A stretch of 64,000 nucleotides of DNA from an uncultured Sphingomonadaceae bacterium (GCA_947493325.1 CANLQI010000002.1:186001-250000), one strand, 5' to 3'. Shown: positions 22,696 to 34,003, counted from the stretch's first letter. Numbers and translations are program-made. The notes: generated by a model from the sequence alone, not told the origin.

Positions 22696-24241
22696 AATGC
22701 GCCTTTGCCTCATACAAGGTCGCCAGCTCTATGGTGGAAACCCCCTGCTCGGCCGCAAATGTTTCGGTGTTGCGCTTGGCCTTGCCGCGCACGAAGAACG
22801 GAATTTTCTTCAGCTCGCGCTGCGCATCATCGCTCCACACGGTTTCCGTATCATTTGCCGGAGCCGCTGTCGTTTCGTCTTTTGCTGTATCTTCCTGTCC
22901 CGGCGCGGCATGGCCCGGCCCCAGATGCGACGCGCCGGCATGATCGTTAAATTCAAAATCATCGCGGAACATGGTTAGCAGATGTTCTTCCAGACCCATG
23001 ACCAGCGGATGAACCCATTCGTCAAATATGACATTCGCGCCTTCAAATCCCATATGCGGTGAATAGCGCGCCGGGAAATCCTGCACATGGACGGGCGAGG
23101 AAATCACCGCGCAGCCGATACCAAAACGTTTCGCAATATGGCGCTCCATTTGCGTGCCCAGCACCAGTTCGACTTGCGCATCTTCAATGGCTTTTTCGAC
23201 CGCAAGATGATCGTCGGTAATCAGCGGTTCTGCATCATAGAGTTTCGCCGCCGCACGCACTTCGCGGGCATATTCACGGTTATAGCAGCCAAGGCCAACG
23301 ACTTTGAAGCCAAGTTCCTCGCTGGCCACGCGGGCCGCGGCCACTGCATGGGTTCCATCGCCAAAGATAAACACGCGCTTGCCGGTCAGATAATTGGAGT
23401 CGATCGAACGGCTCCACCAGGACAGCCGGGACAGGCCCTCTTTCAGCATTGGTACCGGATCGACGTCGGCAATCTTGGCCACTTCGCGGATGAAGTCCTG
23501 TGTCGCGCCAACGCCAATTGGCACGGTGCGCACGGCGGGCTGACCAAATTCACGCTTCAGATAATCCGCCGCCAGATCGCCGGTTTCGGGATACAGCACG
23601 ATATTGAAATCCGCCTCGCCCAATCTGGCAATATCGGCTGCACTGGAGCCGAGCGGTGCGGTCACATTGATATCAATGCCCATTTTATTGAGCAGGCCGG
23701 TGATTTCGGCAATATCATCGCGGTGCCGGAAACCGAGCGCGGTGGGACCGAGCAGGTTCGCCAGCGGGCGGCGGGCCGCTTTGTCCGAAGCACGGCGATC
23801 CTTGTCGCTCAGCTTGCGCACTATCTGGTAAAATGTTTCCGCCGCGCCCCAATGCTCCTTGCGCTGATAGCTCGGCAGTTCAAGCGGAATGACGGGAATA
23901 GGCAGGCCCATATTCTCGATCAGCCCCGCCGGATCATCCTGTATCAGTTCCGCTGTGCAAGATGCGCCGACCAGCATGGCATCGGGCGCAAACCGGTCCA
24001 GCGTATCGCGCGCCGCCGTCTGGAAAAGCTGCGATGTATCCTTGCCCAGGTCACGCGCCTGAAATGTCGTATAGGTTACCGGCGGGCGTTTGCCGCGCCG
24101 TTCGATCATGGTGAACAGCAGGTCGGCATAAGTGTCACCCTGCGGCGAGTGCAACAGATAATGAATGCCTTCCATCGCGGTCGCAACCCGCATGGCGCCT
24201 ACATGGGGCGGGCCTTCATATGTCCAGACGGAAAGCTGCAT
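22685..24241 (-). CDS. bchB: dark-operative protochlorophyllide reductase subunit BchB
   Basis: BchB forms with BchN the MoFe-protein-like core that reduces ring D of protochlorophyllide without light. The 518-residue protein starts [25 protein letters not shown]. Asp36, in [11 protein letters not shown], is at the position of the unusual aspartate ligand of the NB cluster. Further family phrases are [16 protein letters not shown] and the C-terminal domain ending in [19 protein letters not shown] low-complexity Ala/Thr/Glu linker (about 440-470) separates this C-terminal domain. The stop overlaps the bchH start. Confidence 0.97.
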
Positions 24242-24243
24242 CG

Positions 24244-26102
<1,859 letters not shown>

Positions 26103-26281
26103 CGGAGAGTACGGAGTTTTACATCAATATGTCAAGTAATTTAGACGTCAATAAAAATTGACACAACACGTATTGCTTGTTACATATTAATTCTATAGTG
26201 TGCGCAGCACTTGAGGCGGTAAAACCGCTCTTGTGGCCGACGTTATGTCACGCCGACCAGACTTTTTAGGAGAGTCTGAAT
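26103..26281. promoter_or_regulatory. divergent bchF/aerR control region with two near-consensus PpsR sites
   Basis: Two near-matches to the PpsR/CrtJ operator TGT-N12-ACA lie almost end to end. The first is 26130-26147 (TGTCAAGTAATTTAGACG) and the second is 26146-26163 (CGTCAATAAAAATTGACA); each has one mismatch at its inner end. They share the central GACGTC. On the minus strand a -35-like TTGACG (26146-26151) and a -10-like TATTGA (26124-26129) with a 16-bp spacer could serve bchF and would be covered by PpsR. A good ribosome site (AGGAGAG, about 26269-26275) precedes aerR. Confidence 0.6.
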
Positions 26282-27241
26282 ATGGCTTCAGTATTTGGAA
26301 TATCCGAGCTTCGTTCCAAGCTTGAGGACTGGCGCTCCAGTCGCAGGAATCAGGATTCGGACGACCCGGAAACCGCCCCCGAAATCACCGAAGTGGAAAA
26401 GAAAGTGTTTGAGCTGATAGACAGCGGAAACACTGACCATGATCTATCCGTATTGCTCGAAAATCTTGTCATCCCCAAGTTGATTGCGGACCGCGACAAT
26501 CCTGGCAACCGGTTAGACGCGCGAGGTTTGTCGGAGATTATCGGCACACCCCGCAAGCGGCCGATCACCGAAGAAGATGTCGCGCAGTTTACCAAATTAT
26601 CGGTTGAAGGCGATGCTCGCAGCCTGCTCGATTTTGTGGATCATTGTCTTGCCACCGGCAGTTCTGTCGAAACAATCTATGTCGAATTGCTGGCCCCCAC
26701 GGCGCGGCGCCTTGGCGTATTTTGGGAAGAGGACAGCAGAGACTTTGTCGATGTTACGATGGGGCTGTGGCGGATACAGGAAATCCTGCGTGAATTGACG
26801 CTGCGTATCCCGCCCGCATCTGGCCCGGGCCATGGCCAGCGGTCCGCGCTTTTCTCCACCATGCCTGGCGAGCAGCATAGTTTTGGCGCATTGATGGTCG
26901 CGGAATGTTTTCAGCGTGCAGGCTGGGACACTGAAGTATTGATGGAGCCAAGCCAGTCCGAACTCACGGGCAAATTCGCCAACTGCCATTACGACCTAAT
27001 TGGCTTGACCGTCAGCTGCGACTGTCCTACGGGCACACTTTCCGGTCTGGTTAAGGCGATAAGATCGGTATCCACCAACCCCGAAATCCGTATCATGATA
27101 GGCGGCCGCGTCATTAACGAACAACCTGATCTTGTTGAAAAATGCGGTGCCGATGGAACAGCCGTTGATGCACAGGGCGCCGTTGCATTGGCCGATTCTC
27201 TAGTGCCACTCAAAATAGATACATTCGAAAACCTGGCTTAG
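26282..27241 (+). CDS. aerR: AerR/PpaA-type B12-binding antirepressor
   Basis: AerR (PpaA) proteins bind cobalamin and counteract the repressor PpsR/CrtJ. The 319-residue protein has a helical middle (about 95-170) and a C-terminal B12-binding Rossmann domain (about 188-310). The usual DxHxxG motif appears as GEQHSFG, with His199 as the likely cobalt ligand, matching the AerR histidine known in Rhodobacter. SCDCPTGTLSGLVKAIR and IMIGGRVINEQPDLVEKCGADG complete the domain. ppsR follows 16 bp downstream, the usual pairing. Light response through photolysis of the B12 adduct is established for the family but not testable here. Confidence 0.93.
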   Translation: MASVFGISELRSKLEDWRSSRRNQDSDDPETAPEITEVEKKVFELIDSGNTDHDLSVLLENLVIPKLIADRDNPGNRLDARGLSEIIGTPRKRPITEEDVAQFTKLSVEGDARSLLDFVDHCLATGSSVETIYVELLAPTARRLGVFWEEDSRDFVDVTMGLWRIQEILRELTLRIPPASGPGHGQRSALFSTMPGEQHSFGALMVAECFQRAGWDTEVLMEPSQSELTGKFANCHYDLIGLTVSCDCPTGTLSGLVKAIRSVSTNPEIRIMIGGRVINEQPDLVEKCGADGTAVDAQGAVALADSLVPLKIDTFENLA

Positions 27242-27257
27242 GAACTGGCACAGTCCG

Positions 27258-28673
27258 ATGAACTTTGAATCACCCACAGAACATCAGATTCCGTTCAGTG
27301 ACCCGGATGCCATGTTCGATGGTTTTACCAAAGAAGATATTATAGAGCTCGCCTATAGTTCGGGCGATTTCATGCTGGCAATTGATGAAAATCAGATTGT
27401 ACGCGATGTCGCTGTAAACGTGAGCGATCATAGCCTTGCGCAAAAATGGATCGGCCAGAAATGGTCCGATACCGTGACTGTCGAAAGCAAACCCAAAATC
27501 ACGCAAATGCTGGATGCAGAAAATGATGCGCGGCACGTATGGCGACAGGTAAACCATCTGCACGACGATGGCGATGTGCCGGTTAATTACAAGATCGTAA
27601 AGCCGGTGAATAATCCATGGCATATTGCGATTGGCCGCGATCTGCGCTCGGTGTCTTTGTTGCAGCAACGTCTTCTCAAAACCCAGCAATCGATGGAACG
27701 CGATTACCTGAACCTGCGCCAGACGGAAACGCGGTACAGGCTGCTGTTCGACAATATTTCATATCCCGTCCTGATTGCAGATGCGGGCAACTACCAGATT
27801 CAGCAGGCCAACCGCGCCGCCCATGGATTAATGGATGCGGCCCCGGGCGCTCTGGAAAATCAGAGCCTGCTCAGCTTGGTCGAATCCGAATTCCGCGATG
27901 ACGTCATTGCGTATATCGGTGCAGTCTCTGTGAGTAACGCGGCGGAGCCTGTCAGTGTGCGGCTGATCGGGCGCACCGGTTTCGTCAAACTGGTGGCATC
28001 GGCATTTCGCCAGTCCGGCAAGCAATACTGGCTGATCAATATTGACGATGGTTTGCACGAAGTGCCGAGCAAACGGTCGGATCAATATATCCTGGATGCT
28101 GTTGAAAAAATGCCCGATGCATTTGTGCTCGCAAACGAGAAACAGGAAATTCTGGTTGCTAATCGCGCATTTATCGAACTGGTTCAGGCCGGGTCCGGTG
28201 AACAGCTTCTGGGCGTTTCGCTCAATAGCTTTATTGGCCGCCCTGATGTCGATCTTGGCCTGCTTAAAAAACAGCTTAAAGATCATCAGAATGTCCGCAA
28301 TTTCAGCTCGGTCGTCAATGATCTCAATGGCGGTGAAGAGCCGGTTGAAATCTCTGCGATCATGATAGAGCGTGACCAGCCATTGTTCGGATATTCGGTG
28401 CGCAGTATCGGCCGGCGTGAACGCGACCTGCCGCAAACCGGTAATCAATTGCCACGCTCAGTAGATCAATTGACCGAGTTGGTAGGGCGCAAACCGCTCA
28501 AGGAAATTGTGCGCGAAAGCACCGACTTGATCGAGCGGATGTGCATTGAGGCAGCCTTGATACACACATCCGACAACCGCGCATCGGCCGCCGAAATTCT
28601 GGGGCTGAGCCGGCAGAGCCTGTATTCCAAGCTGCACCGCCACGGGTTGGGGAATCTGTCCGGAAAGAAATAA
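27258..28673 (+). CDS. ppsR: PpsR/CrtJ photosynthesis repressor
   Basis: PpsR represses bch, crt and puc-type genes under oxygen by binding TGT-N12-ACA. The 471-residue protein has an N-terminal domain, then PAS domains at about 25-135, 155-265 and 280-395, linked by a helix with coiled-coil character (LLQQRLLKTQQSMERDYLNLRQTE). A Fis-type helix-turn-helix at about 430-468 contains SAAEILGLSRQSLYSKLHRHGLG. Only one cysteine is present, Cys429 in LIERMCIEAAL just before the HTH. The second cysteine used for the intramolecular disulfide in Rhodobacter PpsR is absent. It lies downstream of aerR and upstream of bchG. Confidence 0.95.
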   Translation: MNFESPTEHQIPFSDPDAMFDGFTKEDIIELAYSSGDFMLAIDENQIVRDVAVNVSDHSLAQKWIGQKWSDTVTVESKPKITQMLDAENDARHVWRQVNHLHDDGDVPVNYKIVKPVNNPWHIAIGRDLRSVSLLQQRLLKTQQSMERDYLNLRQTETRYRLLFDNISYPVLIADAGNYQIQQANRAAHGLMDAAPGALENQSLLSLVESEFRDDVIAYIGAVSVSNAAEPVSVRLIGRTGFVKLVASAFRQSGKQYWLINIDDGLHEVPSKRSDQYILDAVEKMPDAFVLANEKQEILVANRAFIELVQAGSGEQLLGVSLNSFIGRPDVDLGLLKKQLKDHQNVRNFSSVVNDLNGGEEPVEISAIMIERDQPLFGYSVRSIGRRERDLPQTGNQLPRSVDQLTELVGRKPLKEIVRESTDLIERMCIEAALIHTSDNRASAAEILGLSRQSLYSKLHRHGLGNLSGKK

Positions 28674-28714
28674 CTTATGCGGACAGGCATGACCCGAAAA
28701 CCATACAGTTTTGT

Positions 28715-28755
28715 TGTCCAAATAGTTTGACACTTTCGTGGATTTGTCATAGTTT
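28715..28755 (+). promoter_or_regulatory. bchG promoter with perfect PpsR operator
   Basis: TGTCCAAATAGTTTGACA at 28715-28732 is an exact TGT-N12-ACA operator. Its last six bases form a consensus -35 (TTGACA, 28727-28732), and TAGTTT at 28750-28755 with a 17-bp spacer is a possible -10. A start site there would fall at or near the bchG ATG, and no ribosome site is visible before that ATG, so the transcript may be leaderless. Confidence 0.72.
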
Positions 28756-28761
28756 TCTGCT

Positions 28762-29664
28762 ATGTCAGACTCGGCAATATCCAAGGCTTTTTCGCGCCCG
28801 CCCGCGCTGGCCGATATTGTCGAACTCACCAAACCCGTGACATGGTTCCCGCCCATGTGGGCATTTATGTGCGGCGTGGTGTCGTCCGGCGTATCACTTT
28901 CACAAAATTGGGTTTTTCTGACCGTTGGCATTTTGCTCACCGGCCCGATTGTGTGCGGGACGAGCCAAGTCATCAATGACTGGTGTGACCGCGACGTGGA
29001 TGCGATCAACGAAAAAGGCCGGCCCATCCCGTCGGGCCGCGTGCCCGGACTATGGCCCGTATGGATTGCGCTTTTCGGCGCGGCGCTTTCACTGGCTGTC
29101 GGCGCGGCGCTCGGCATATGGGTTTTTGCCGCGACATGTGTGGCGCTATTTTGCGGCTGGGCCTACAGTTCCCCGCCTTTCCGATTTAAGCGCAGCGGAT
29201 GGCTGGGACCGCTCGTCTGCGCACTGAGCTATGAAGGCTTGTCCTGGTTTACCGGTGCCAGCGTGATGACCGGCGGCCTTCCCTCGGCCACTATTCTTGC
29301 AGTGCTGCTGCTCTACAGCATCGGCGCCCACGGCATTATGACACTGAATGATTTCAAGGCTGTCGAGGGTGACCGCGAGATGGGCCTGCGATCGCTGCCG
29401 GTTACCATGGGCGTGCGCGGCGCAGCGCTGTTTGCGTGCGCTACCATGGCTTTGGCACAGGTTGCCATCATCGCGCTCTTGATTGTTCAGGATTACATGA
29501 TTTCGGCAGCGATTGTGACGCTGTTTCTTGCGGTCCAGTTGGGATTGATGGCGCGGCTGATCCGCGATCCTGCAAAACTCGCGCCCTGGTATAACGCCAC
29601 CGGCATTTCGCTCTATGTGTTCGGCATGCTTGCCGCTGCCCTTGGCCTGGGAGGATATATATGA
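28762..29664 (+). CDS. bchG: bacteriochlorophyll synthase (geranylgeranyl transferase)
   Basis: BchG esterifies bacteriochlorophyllide a with geranylgeranyl diphosphate, the step that makes the pigment lipophilic. The 300-residue protein belongs to the UbiA prenyltransferase superfamily, with about eight membrane segments. The two aspartate-rich regions are NDWCDRDVDAINEKGRPIPSGR and NDFKAVEGDREMGLRSLPV. Family phrases ELTKPVTWFPPMWAFMCG at the N-terminus fix the identity. The following gene overlaps its stop by ATGA. Confidence 0.96.
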   Translation: MSDSAISKAFSRPPALADIVELTKPVTWFPPMWAFMCGVVSSGVSLSQNWVFLTVGILLTGPIVCGTSQVINDWCDRDVDAINEKGRPIPSGRVPGLWPVWIALFGAALSLAVGAALGIWVFAATCVALFCGWAYSSPPFRFKRSGWLGPLVCALSYEGLSWFTGASVMTGGLPSATILAVLLLYSIGAHGIMTLNDFKAVEGDREMGLRSLPVTMGVRGAALFACATMALAQVAIIALLIVQDYMISAAIVTLFLAVQLGLMARLIRDPAKLAPWYNATGISLYVFGMLAAALGLGGYI

Positions 29665-30998
29665 TTTCCGCGATACTGCGAACCAACACACAGCAAACCA
29701 CTGGAATTGGCTGGCTGGGCATTTTCCGGCTCGGCACAGTGCAGGCCGCGATAGGGGCTATGGTGATGCTTGCGACATCGCTGCTCAATCGTGTGATGGT
29801 GGTGGAATATAGTGTCGCCGCTGCCATTCCCGCCGCACTTGTTGCATGGCATTATGGCGTGCAACTGACCCGCCCGCTGTGGGGCCATAGCTCCGACCGG
29901 TCGCCGCGCCGGACGCCATGGATAGTGGGGGGCATGGGCATATTGGCGCTGGGCGCGATCCTGGCTGTTGATGCCACGATATTAATGGCGAACCCGGGCA
30001 TGGCCGCCTATCTGCTGGCGATAGTCAGCTTTACGATGATCGGCCTGGGCGTTGGCATGTCGGGCACGGCGTTACTCGCATTGCTTGCGTCGCGCGTATC
30101 GGCGGAACGCAAACCGGCGGCAGCGGCCATAAGCTGGACGATGATGATCGCGGGCATCGTGATTGCCGCGGCCGTGGCGGGCGCAAACCTAGATCCATTT
30201 AGTGAATCACGCCTTGCGATTGTAGCAAGCCTAGTGGTCTTGGCGGCATTTTGCGCCGCCATGCTGGCGTTGCGCAATCTGGAAAATAATTCCGCCCCGG
30301 TGAAGCAGCGCAGCACAGACGAGAACACACAGAGTTTCCCCGAAGTCCTGCGCGAAATCTGGCAGGAGCGCGAGGCCCGCCGTTTTACCTATTTCGTATT
30401 TCTTTCGATGCTGGCTTACAGCATGCAGGACCTGATTATGGAGCCTTTTGCCGGTTTCATTTTTGAAATGACACCCGGGGAATCAACACAGCTTTCCAGC
30501 CTGCAACACGGCGGCATATTGGTTGGTATGCTGGCGTCTGGATTGGGCGGCAGCCTGTATACCGCGCGGTTCGGACAGAATCTGAAACTCTGGATCGTGA
30601 TGGGCTGTCTGGGCTCCGCCATCATGCTTGCCGGGCTTTCATTCGCAGCAACAGCGGGACTGGCATGGCCGTTAAAGGCAAATGTATTCGGGCTCGGCGT
30701 CGCCAATGGTGTTTTTGCCGTCGCGGCCGTCAGCGCCATGCTCGGCCTCGCCAGTAAGGGCCGCGCTTCGGGCGAAGGCGCGCGCATGGGCGTATGGGGG
30801 GCATCACAGGCCATTGCGTTCGGTCTGGGCGGCCTGACCGGCGCGGTTATCGTTGATCAGCTTCGCGCGATGACCGGCGAAAATGTTACTGCATTCCAGA
30901 TCGTATTCGCGGTCGAGGCGGGGCTGTTCATAATTGCCGCACTTGCGGCCACGGGCACACAGATGGCGCGTCCGCACACACAGATGGAGGCGGCGTAA
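29661..30998 (+). CDS. bch2: BCD-family transporter of the bch2/PucC group
   Basis: This 445-residue, 12-segment protein is the second major-facilitator-type BCD protein in the window. It has GIFRLGTVQAAIGAMVMLATSLLNRVMVVEY, GVQLTRPLWGHSSDRSPRRTPWIVGGMG and MQDLIMEPFAGFIFEMTPGESTQLSSLQHGGILVGM. In purple bacteria the homologue between bchG and bchP (called bch2, ORF428 or bchP2) is thought to help pigment delivery to complexes. It is translationally coupled to bchG and followed by bchP 1 bp later. Confidence 0.92.
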   Translation: MISAILRTNTQQTTGIGWLGIFRLGTVQAAIGAMVMLATSLLNRVMVVEYSVAAAIPAALVAWHYGVQLTRPLWGHSSDRSPRRTPWIVGGMGILALGAILAVDATILMANPGMAAYLLAIVSFTMIGLGVGMSGTALLALLASRVSAERKPAAAAISWTMMIAGIVIAAAVAGANLDPFSESRLAIVASLVVLAAFCAAMLALRNLENNSAPVKQRSTDENTQSFPEVLREIWQEREARRFTYFVFLSMLAYSMQDLIMEPFAGFIFEMTPGESTQLSSLQHGGILVGMLASGLGGSLYTARFGQNLKLWIVMGCLGSAIMLAGLSFAATAGLAWPLKANVFGLGVANGVFAVAAVSAMLGLASKGRASGEGARMGVWGASQAIAFGLGGLTGAVIVDQLRAMTGENVTAFQIVFAVEAGLFIIAALAATGTQMARPHTQMEAA

Positions 30999-30999
30999 C

Positions 31000-32211
31000 A
31001 TGGCACGGCAACAAATGGATATTCAGGCGGATTATGATGTCATCGTCGTGGGCGGTGGACCTTCGGGCGCAACCGCCGCACATGATCTGGCGGTGCAGGG
31101 ATACCGGGTCATGCTGCTCGACAAGGCGGGGCGCGTGAAACCGTGCGGCGGTGCTGTACCGCCGCGCCTGCTCAAGGATTTTGATATCCCGGAATCGCTG
31201 CTGGTCGCGCACGCCAAATCCGCGCGGATTATCGCGCCTTCCCATAAAACGGTGGACATGCCCGTGGGCGATGGTTTCGTCGGCATGGTCGACCGCGATA
31301 TATTCGATGAATGGCTGCGCAGCCGTGCCTGCGCAGCAGGGGCCATCCGTATGACGGGGGCCTGCGAAACGGTGGAGAATGACGATGCGGGCATTGCCAC
31401 CATATCGTTTCGCACCGATCGGAAATCTGACCTGCAGACCGTAACGGCGCGCTGCGTCATCGGCGCCGATGGAGCGCGTTCACGCGTGGCGCAGCAATGC
31501 ATCAAAAACGCCGACCGCGTGCCGTGCGTTTTTGCCTATCACGAAATTGTGAAAGTGCCCGAGACGATTACCGAAGATTACGAAAGAGACCGCTGTGATG
31601 TCTATTATCAGGGGCATTTGTCACCGGACTTTTACGCCTGGATTTTCCCGCATGGTAAGACTGCCAGCATCGGTCTGGGCAGTGCCAATAAAGGCTTTCC
31701 GCTGCGTGAAACAACGCGGCAGATGCGCGAACAGACCGGGCTGTCAGAATGGGAAACGGTGCGCAAAGAAGGCGCGCCTATTCCGCTCAAGCCCCTTAAA
31801 CGCTGGGACAATGGCAAAAATGTACTCGTCACGGGCGATGCCGCGGGCGTGGTCGCGCCTTCATCGGGCGAAGGCATTTACTATGCCATGACAGCAGGCC
31901 GAATGGGCGCCAATGCGGCGTCACAGTTCTTGCAAACCGGCGATGCCAAAGCGTTGAAGGGCGCGCGCAAGTCATTCATGAAAGCGCATGGCCGCGTGTT
32001 CTGGATCCTCGGCGTCATGCAATATTTCTGGTATAAAAATGACAAGCGCCGCGAGCGGTTCGTGAAAATGTGCGCCGACCCCGATGTCCAGCGCTTGACA
32101 TGGGAAGCCTATATGAACAAAGAATTGGTGAAACGTGAACCAAGGGCGCATATGAAAATATTCTTAAAGGATCTGGGCCATTTATTCGGAATGAAAGCTG
32201 TTAATAGATGA
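31000..32211 (+). CDS. bchP: geranylgeranyl diphosphate/geranylgeranyl-bacteriochlorophyll reductase
   Basis: BchP reduces three double bonds of the geranylgeranyl tail to phytyl. The 403-residue flavoprotein has the FAD-binding motif DVIVVGGGPSGATAAHDLA near the N-terminus, KPCGGAVPPRLL, CVIGADGARSRVAQQ and the second FAD motif VTGDAAGVVAPSSGEGIYYAM. I chose the ATG at 31000, which has a GGAGG ribosome site just upstream; the longer frame from 30934 lies inside bch2. tspO overlaps its stop. Confidence 0.96.
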   Translation: MARQQMDIQADYDVIVVGGGPSGATAAHDLAVQGYRVMLLDKAGRVKPCGGAVPPRLLKDFDIPESLLVAHAKSARIIAPSHKTVDMPVGDGFVGMVDRDIFDEWLRSRACAAGAIRMTGACETVENDDAGIATISFRTDRKSDLQTVTARCVIGADGARSRVAQQCIKNADRVPCVFAYHEIVKVPETITEDYERDRCDVYYQGHLSPDFYAWIFPHGKTASIGLGSANKGFPLRETTRQMREQTGLSEWETVRKEGAPIPLKPLKRWDNGKNVLVTGDAAGVVAPSSGEGIYYAMTAGRMGANAASQFLQTGDAKALKGARKSFMKAHGRVFWILGVMQYFWYKNDKRRERFVKMCADPDVQRLTWEAYMNKELVKREPRAHMKIFLKDLGHLFGMKAVNR

Positions 32212-32690
32212 GTCGCGCCGCGATTTTCCCGATTATCATTGCATTGGGTGTGGCCTTTATGGTTGCGACCGTCGGCGGTACCATCACTGTGCTGGACGAA
32301 TGGTATTATTCGCTCAGGCAGCCGGGCTGGGCGCCGCCCGGCTATATGTTCGGCATTATCTGGACAGTTATTTTCGCGCTGATCGCGCTGGCGGGCGTAT
32401 TTGCATGGGAAAAGGCACCGACACGCCGCGATACGGAAATCATGCTGGGCCTGTTCGCGCTCAATGGCTTTCTCAATCTGATGTGGAGCTTTGTATTCTT
32501 CCGGATGCAGCGGCCCGACTGGGCATTTTATGAGCTGATCGCCCTATGGCTGTCGATACTCGTACTCATCATATTTTGCGGGCGGTTTTCCAAAATCGCC
32601 GCTGTGCTGCTTGTCCCCTATCTCATCTGGGTCACCATAGCTGGCGCGCTTAATTATCAGGTTATCCAGCTTAATGGCCCGTTCGGGTAA
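32208..32690 (+). CDS. tspO: TspO/MBR family tryptophan-rich sensory protein
   Basis: TspO is a five-helix porphyrin-binding membrane protein. In Rhodobacter sphaeroides it acts as an oxygen-linked negative modulator of photosynthesis genes, probably through export or degradation of tetrapyrrole intermediates. The 160-residue protein shows the family phrases EWYYSLRQPGWAPPGYMFGIIWTVIFALIALAGVFAW, ALNGFLNLMWSFVFFRMQRPDWAFYE and PYLIWVTIAGALNYQVIQLN. It is coupled to bchP by ATGA, the usual place in sphingomonad PGCs. Confidence 0.95.
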   Translation: MSRAAIFPIIIALGVAFMVATVGGTITVLDEWYYSLRQPGWAPPGYMFGIIWTVIFALIALAGVFAWEKAPTRRDTEIMLGLFALNGFLNLMWSFVFFRMQRPDWAFYELIALWLSILVLIIFCGRFSKIAAVLLVPYLIWVTIAGALNYQVIQLNGPFG

Positions 32691-32698
32691 CACCCCCC

Positions 32699-32998
32699 AT
32701 GCATGAATTTTTCGCCAGCGGGCGCGCTGCCGATGCTGTGCTGTGCGTACTGGCAGTGGAAGCGATCTGGTTGATCGCACGCGGCAATAGCTGGCGCGAT
32801 GTTGTCCCGGCACTACTCCCGGCGGTATTGATGATAGTCGCCGTGCGCGCGGCATTAACCGGCGCGCCTTGGCCATGGGTTTCCATCCCGCTGGCATTGG
32901 CCTTTCCCGTACATATATATGATCTGTATCGGCGCGGCATGCTCTCCCGCAAAAATGCATCCTCCGCCTCTACACCTTCCGATCACGGGGAAAAATAA
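32699..32998 (+). CDS. 99-aa membrane protein at the end of the bchG operon
   Basis: The protein follows tspO by 8 bp and precedes a terminator, so it is the last gene of the rightward unit. It has about three short hydrophobic segments (AADAVLCVLAVEAIWLIAR, VPALLPAVLMIVAVRAALTG, WPWVSIPLALAFPVHIYDLYRRGML) and a polar tail. I do not recognise a named family. Its position suggests a link to TspO or to pigment metabolism, but this is inference. Confidence 0.72.
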   Translation: MHEFFASGRAADAVLCVLAVEAIWLIARGNSWRDVVPALLPAVLMIVAVRAALTGAPWPWVSIPLALAFPVHIYDLYRRGMLSRKNASSASTPSDHGEK

Positions 32999-33021
32999 AC
33001 CCGGCCATCACAGCCGGGTTT
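32997..33021. terminator. bidirectional terminator between the bchG and puf operons
   Basis: A 9-bp stem (AAACCCGGC/GCCGGGTTT, 32997-33005 and 33013-33021) with loop CATCACA lies between two convergent units. Read leftward, it is followed by TTTATTTTT, which makes a strong intrinsic terminator for pufM. Read rightward, a short T-run follows. A second small stem (GCAGAA/TTCTGC, 33034-33052) lies between it and the pufM stop. Confidence 0.8.
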
Positions 33022-33076
33022 TAAGTTAGGGTTGCAGAACCATGAATTCTGCGGAGTGATATATTACGGCTCCGGC

Positions 33077-34003
33077 CTAATATTCCGGCGCATAATGATG
33101 CTCAATCGCCCATAGATACCAGTTATCGACCACCGTGCCGGTCAGCAATATGCCGATACCGCCGGTGAGCGTGCACAGTACCGCAAACCACCAGGCCCAG
33201 CGGTGGATCGATTCCATTGTGGCGTTAAAGCCCATCGTCCATCTCCAGAACAGGGCCGCCCGTTCGGACGCCGTGCCGCGGTCGGTAATCTGTTCCAGCT
33301 CGCGTTCACCGCCATAACGGCCGACCGCGAGGATCGTCGCGCCGTGCATCGCAAACAGCAAGGCCGAGCCATAGAGGAACACAATCGAAAGCGCGTGGAA
33401 CGGGTTATAGAAAAGATTGCCATATTGCAGCGAGAAATTATTCGTCCATTCGAGGTGCGAGAAAATGCCGAACGGCACAGCCTCGGCCCAGCTGCCCATG
33501 AAAAACGGACGGATGAAACCAAGCACCAGATAGAGCCAGATCGCACTTAAAAATGCCCAGGCCACATGCGTGCCCATGCCGAGTGCGCGGGCGCGGCGAT
33601 ATGTCCGCACCCACCACAAAAGGATTGATAGCGTCAGGAAGAAACCGGCCAATATCCACCAGCCGCCTTCATTGAGCGGGACAAATGGGGAAAAACCATA
33701 TTCCGGTCCCGGAGGGTTCAGCGTCAGCCAAAAGAACTGCCGGACAAACTCGACCGGATCCCAGTTCACCGAGGCCAGCATATTCAAGCCGATAATCTCT
33801 ATCGCCAGAAAACCGAAAAGCAGCGACGCAATGCCTAACCAGCCCAGATAAAGCGGACCGATCTGTGCCTGCCCGAATTTACCCATCCAATAGCTGAAAC
33901 CTGTTATTTCGGTGCGTGCTTCATCACCCGGCGGCAAAGGCATTCCCATTTCGGGGGCATGCTGCAATTGCACTTGCGTAAATATATTTTGATAGCGTGC
34001 CAT
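33077..34003 (-). CDS. pufM: photosynthetic reaction centre M subunit
   Basis: The 308-residue M subunit has five membrane helices. His183 (FSHLEW) and His203 (YNPFHAL) fit the bacteriochlorophyll ligands, and His220 (AMHGA), Glu235 (GERELEQ) and His267 (ESIHRW) fit the non-heme iron ligands, each one position later than in Rhodobacter sphaeroides. It ends at HHYAPEY with no pufC downstream: the next feature is a terminator. It follows pufL by 14 bp. Confidence 0.98.
   Translation of the reverse strand: MARYQNIFTQVQLQHAPEMGMPLPPGDEARTEITGFSYWMGKFGQAQIGPLYLGWLGIASLLFGFLAIEIIGLNMLASVNWDPVEFVRQFFWLTLNPPGPEYGFSPFVPLNEGGWWILAGFFLTLSILLWWVRTYRRARALGMGTHVAWAFLSAIWLYLVLGFIRPFFMGSWAEAVPFGIFSHLEWTNNFSLQYGNLFYNPFHALSIVFLYGSALLFAMHGATILAVGRYGGERELEQITDRGTASERAALFWRWTMGFNATMESIHRWAWWFAVLCTLTGGIGILLTGTVVDNWYLWAIEHHYAPEY

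Noticed and set aside
26282-27241. Methionine-synthase-like or mutase B12 domain
   Set aside because: The gene has no catalytic domain and is paired with ppsR, which fits AerR/PpaA better.
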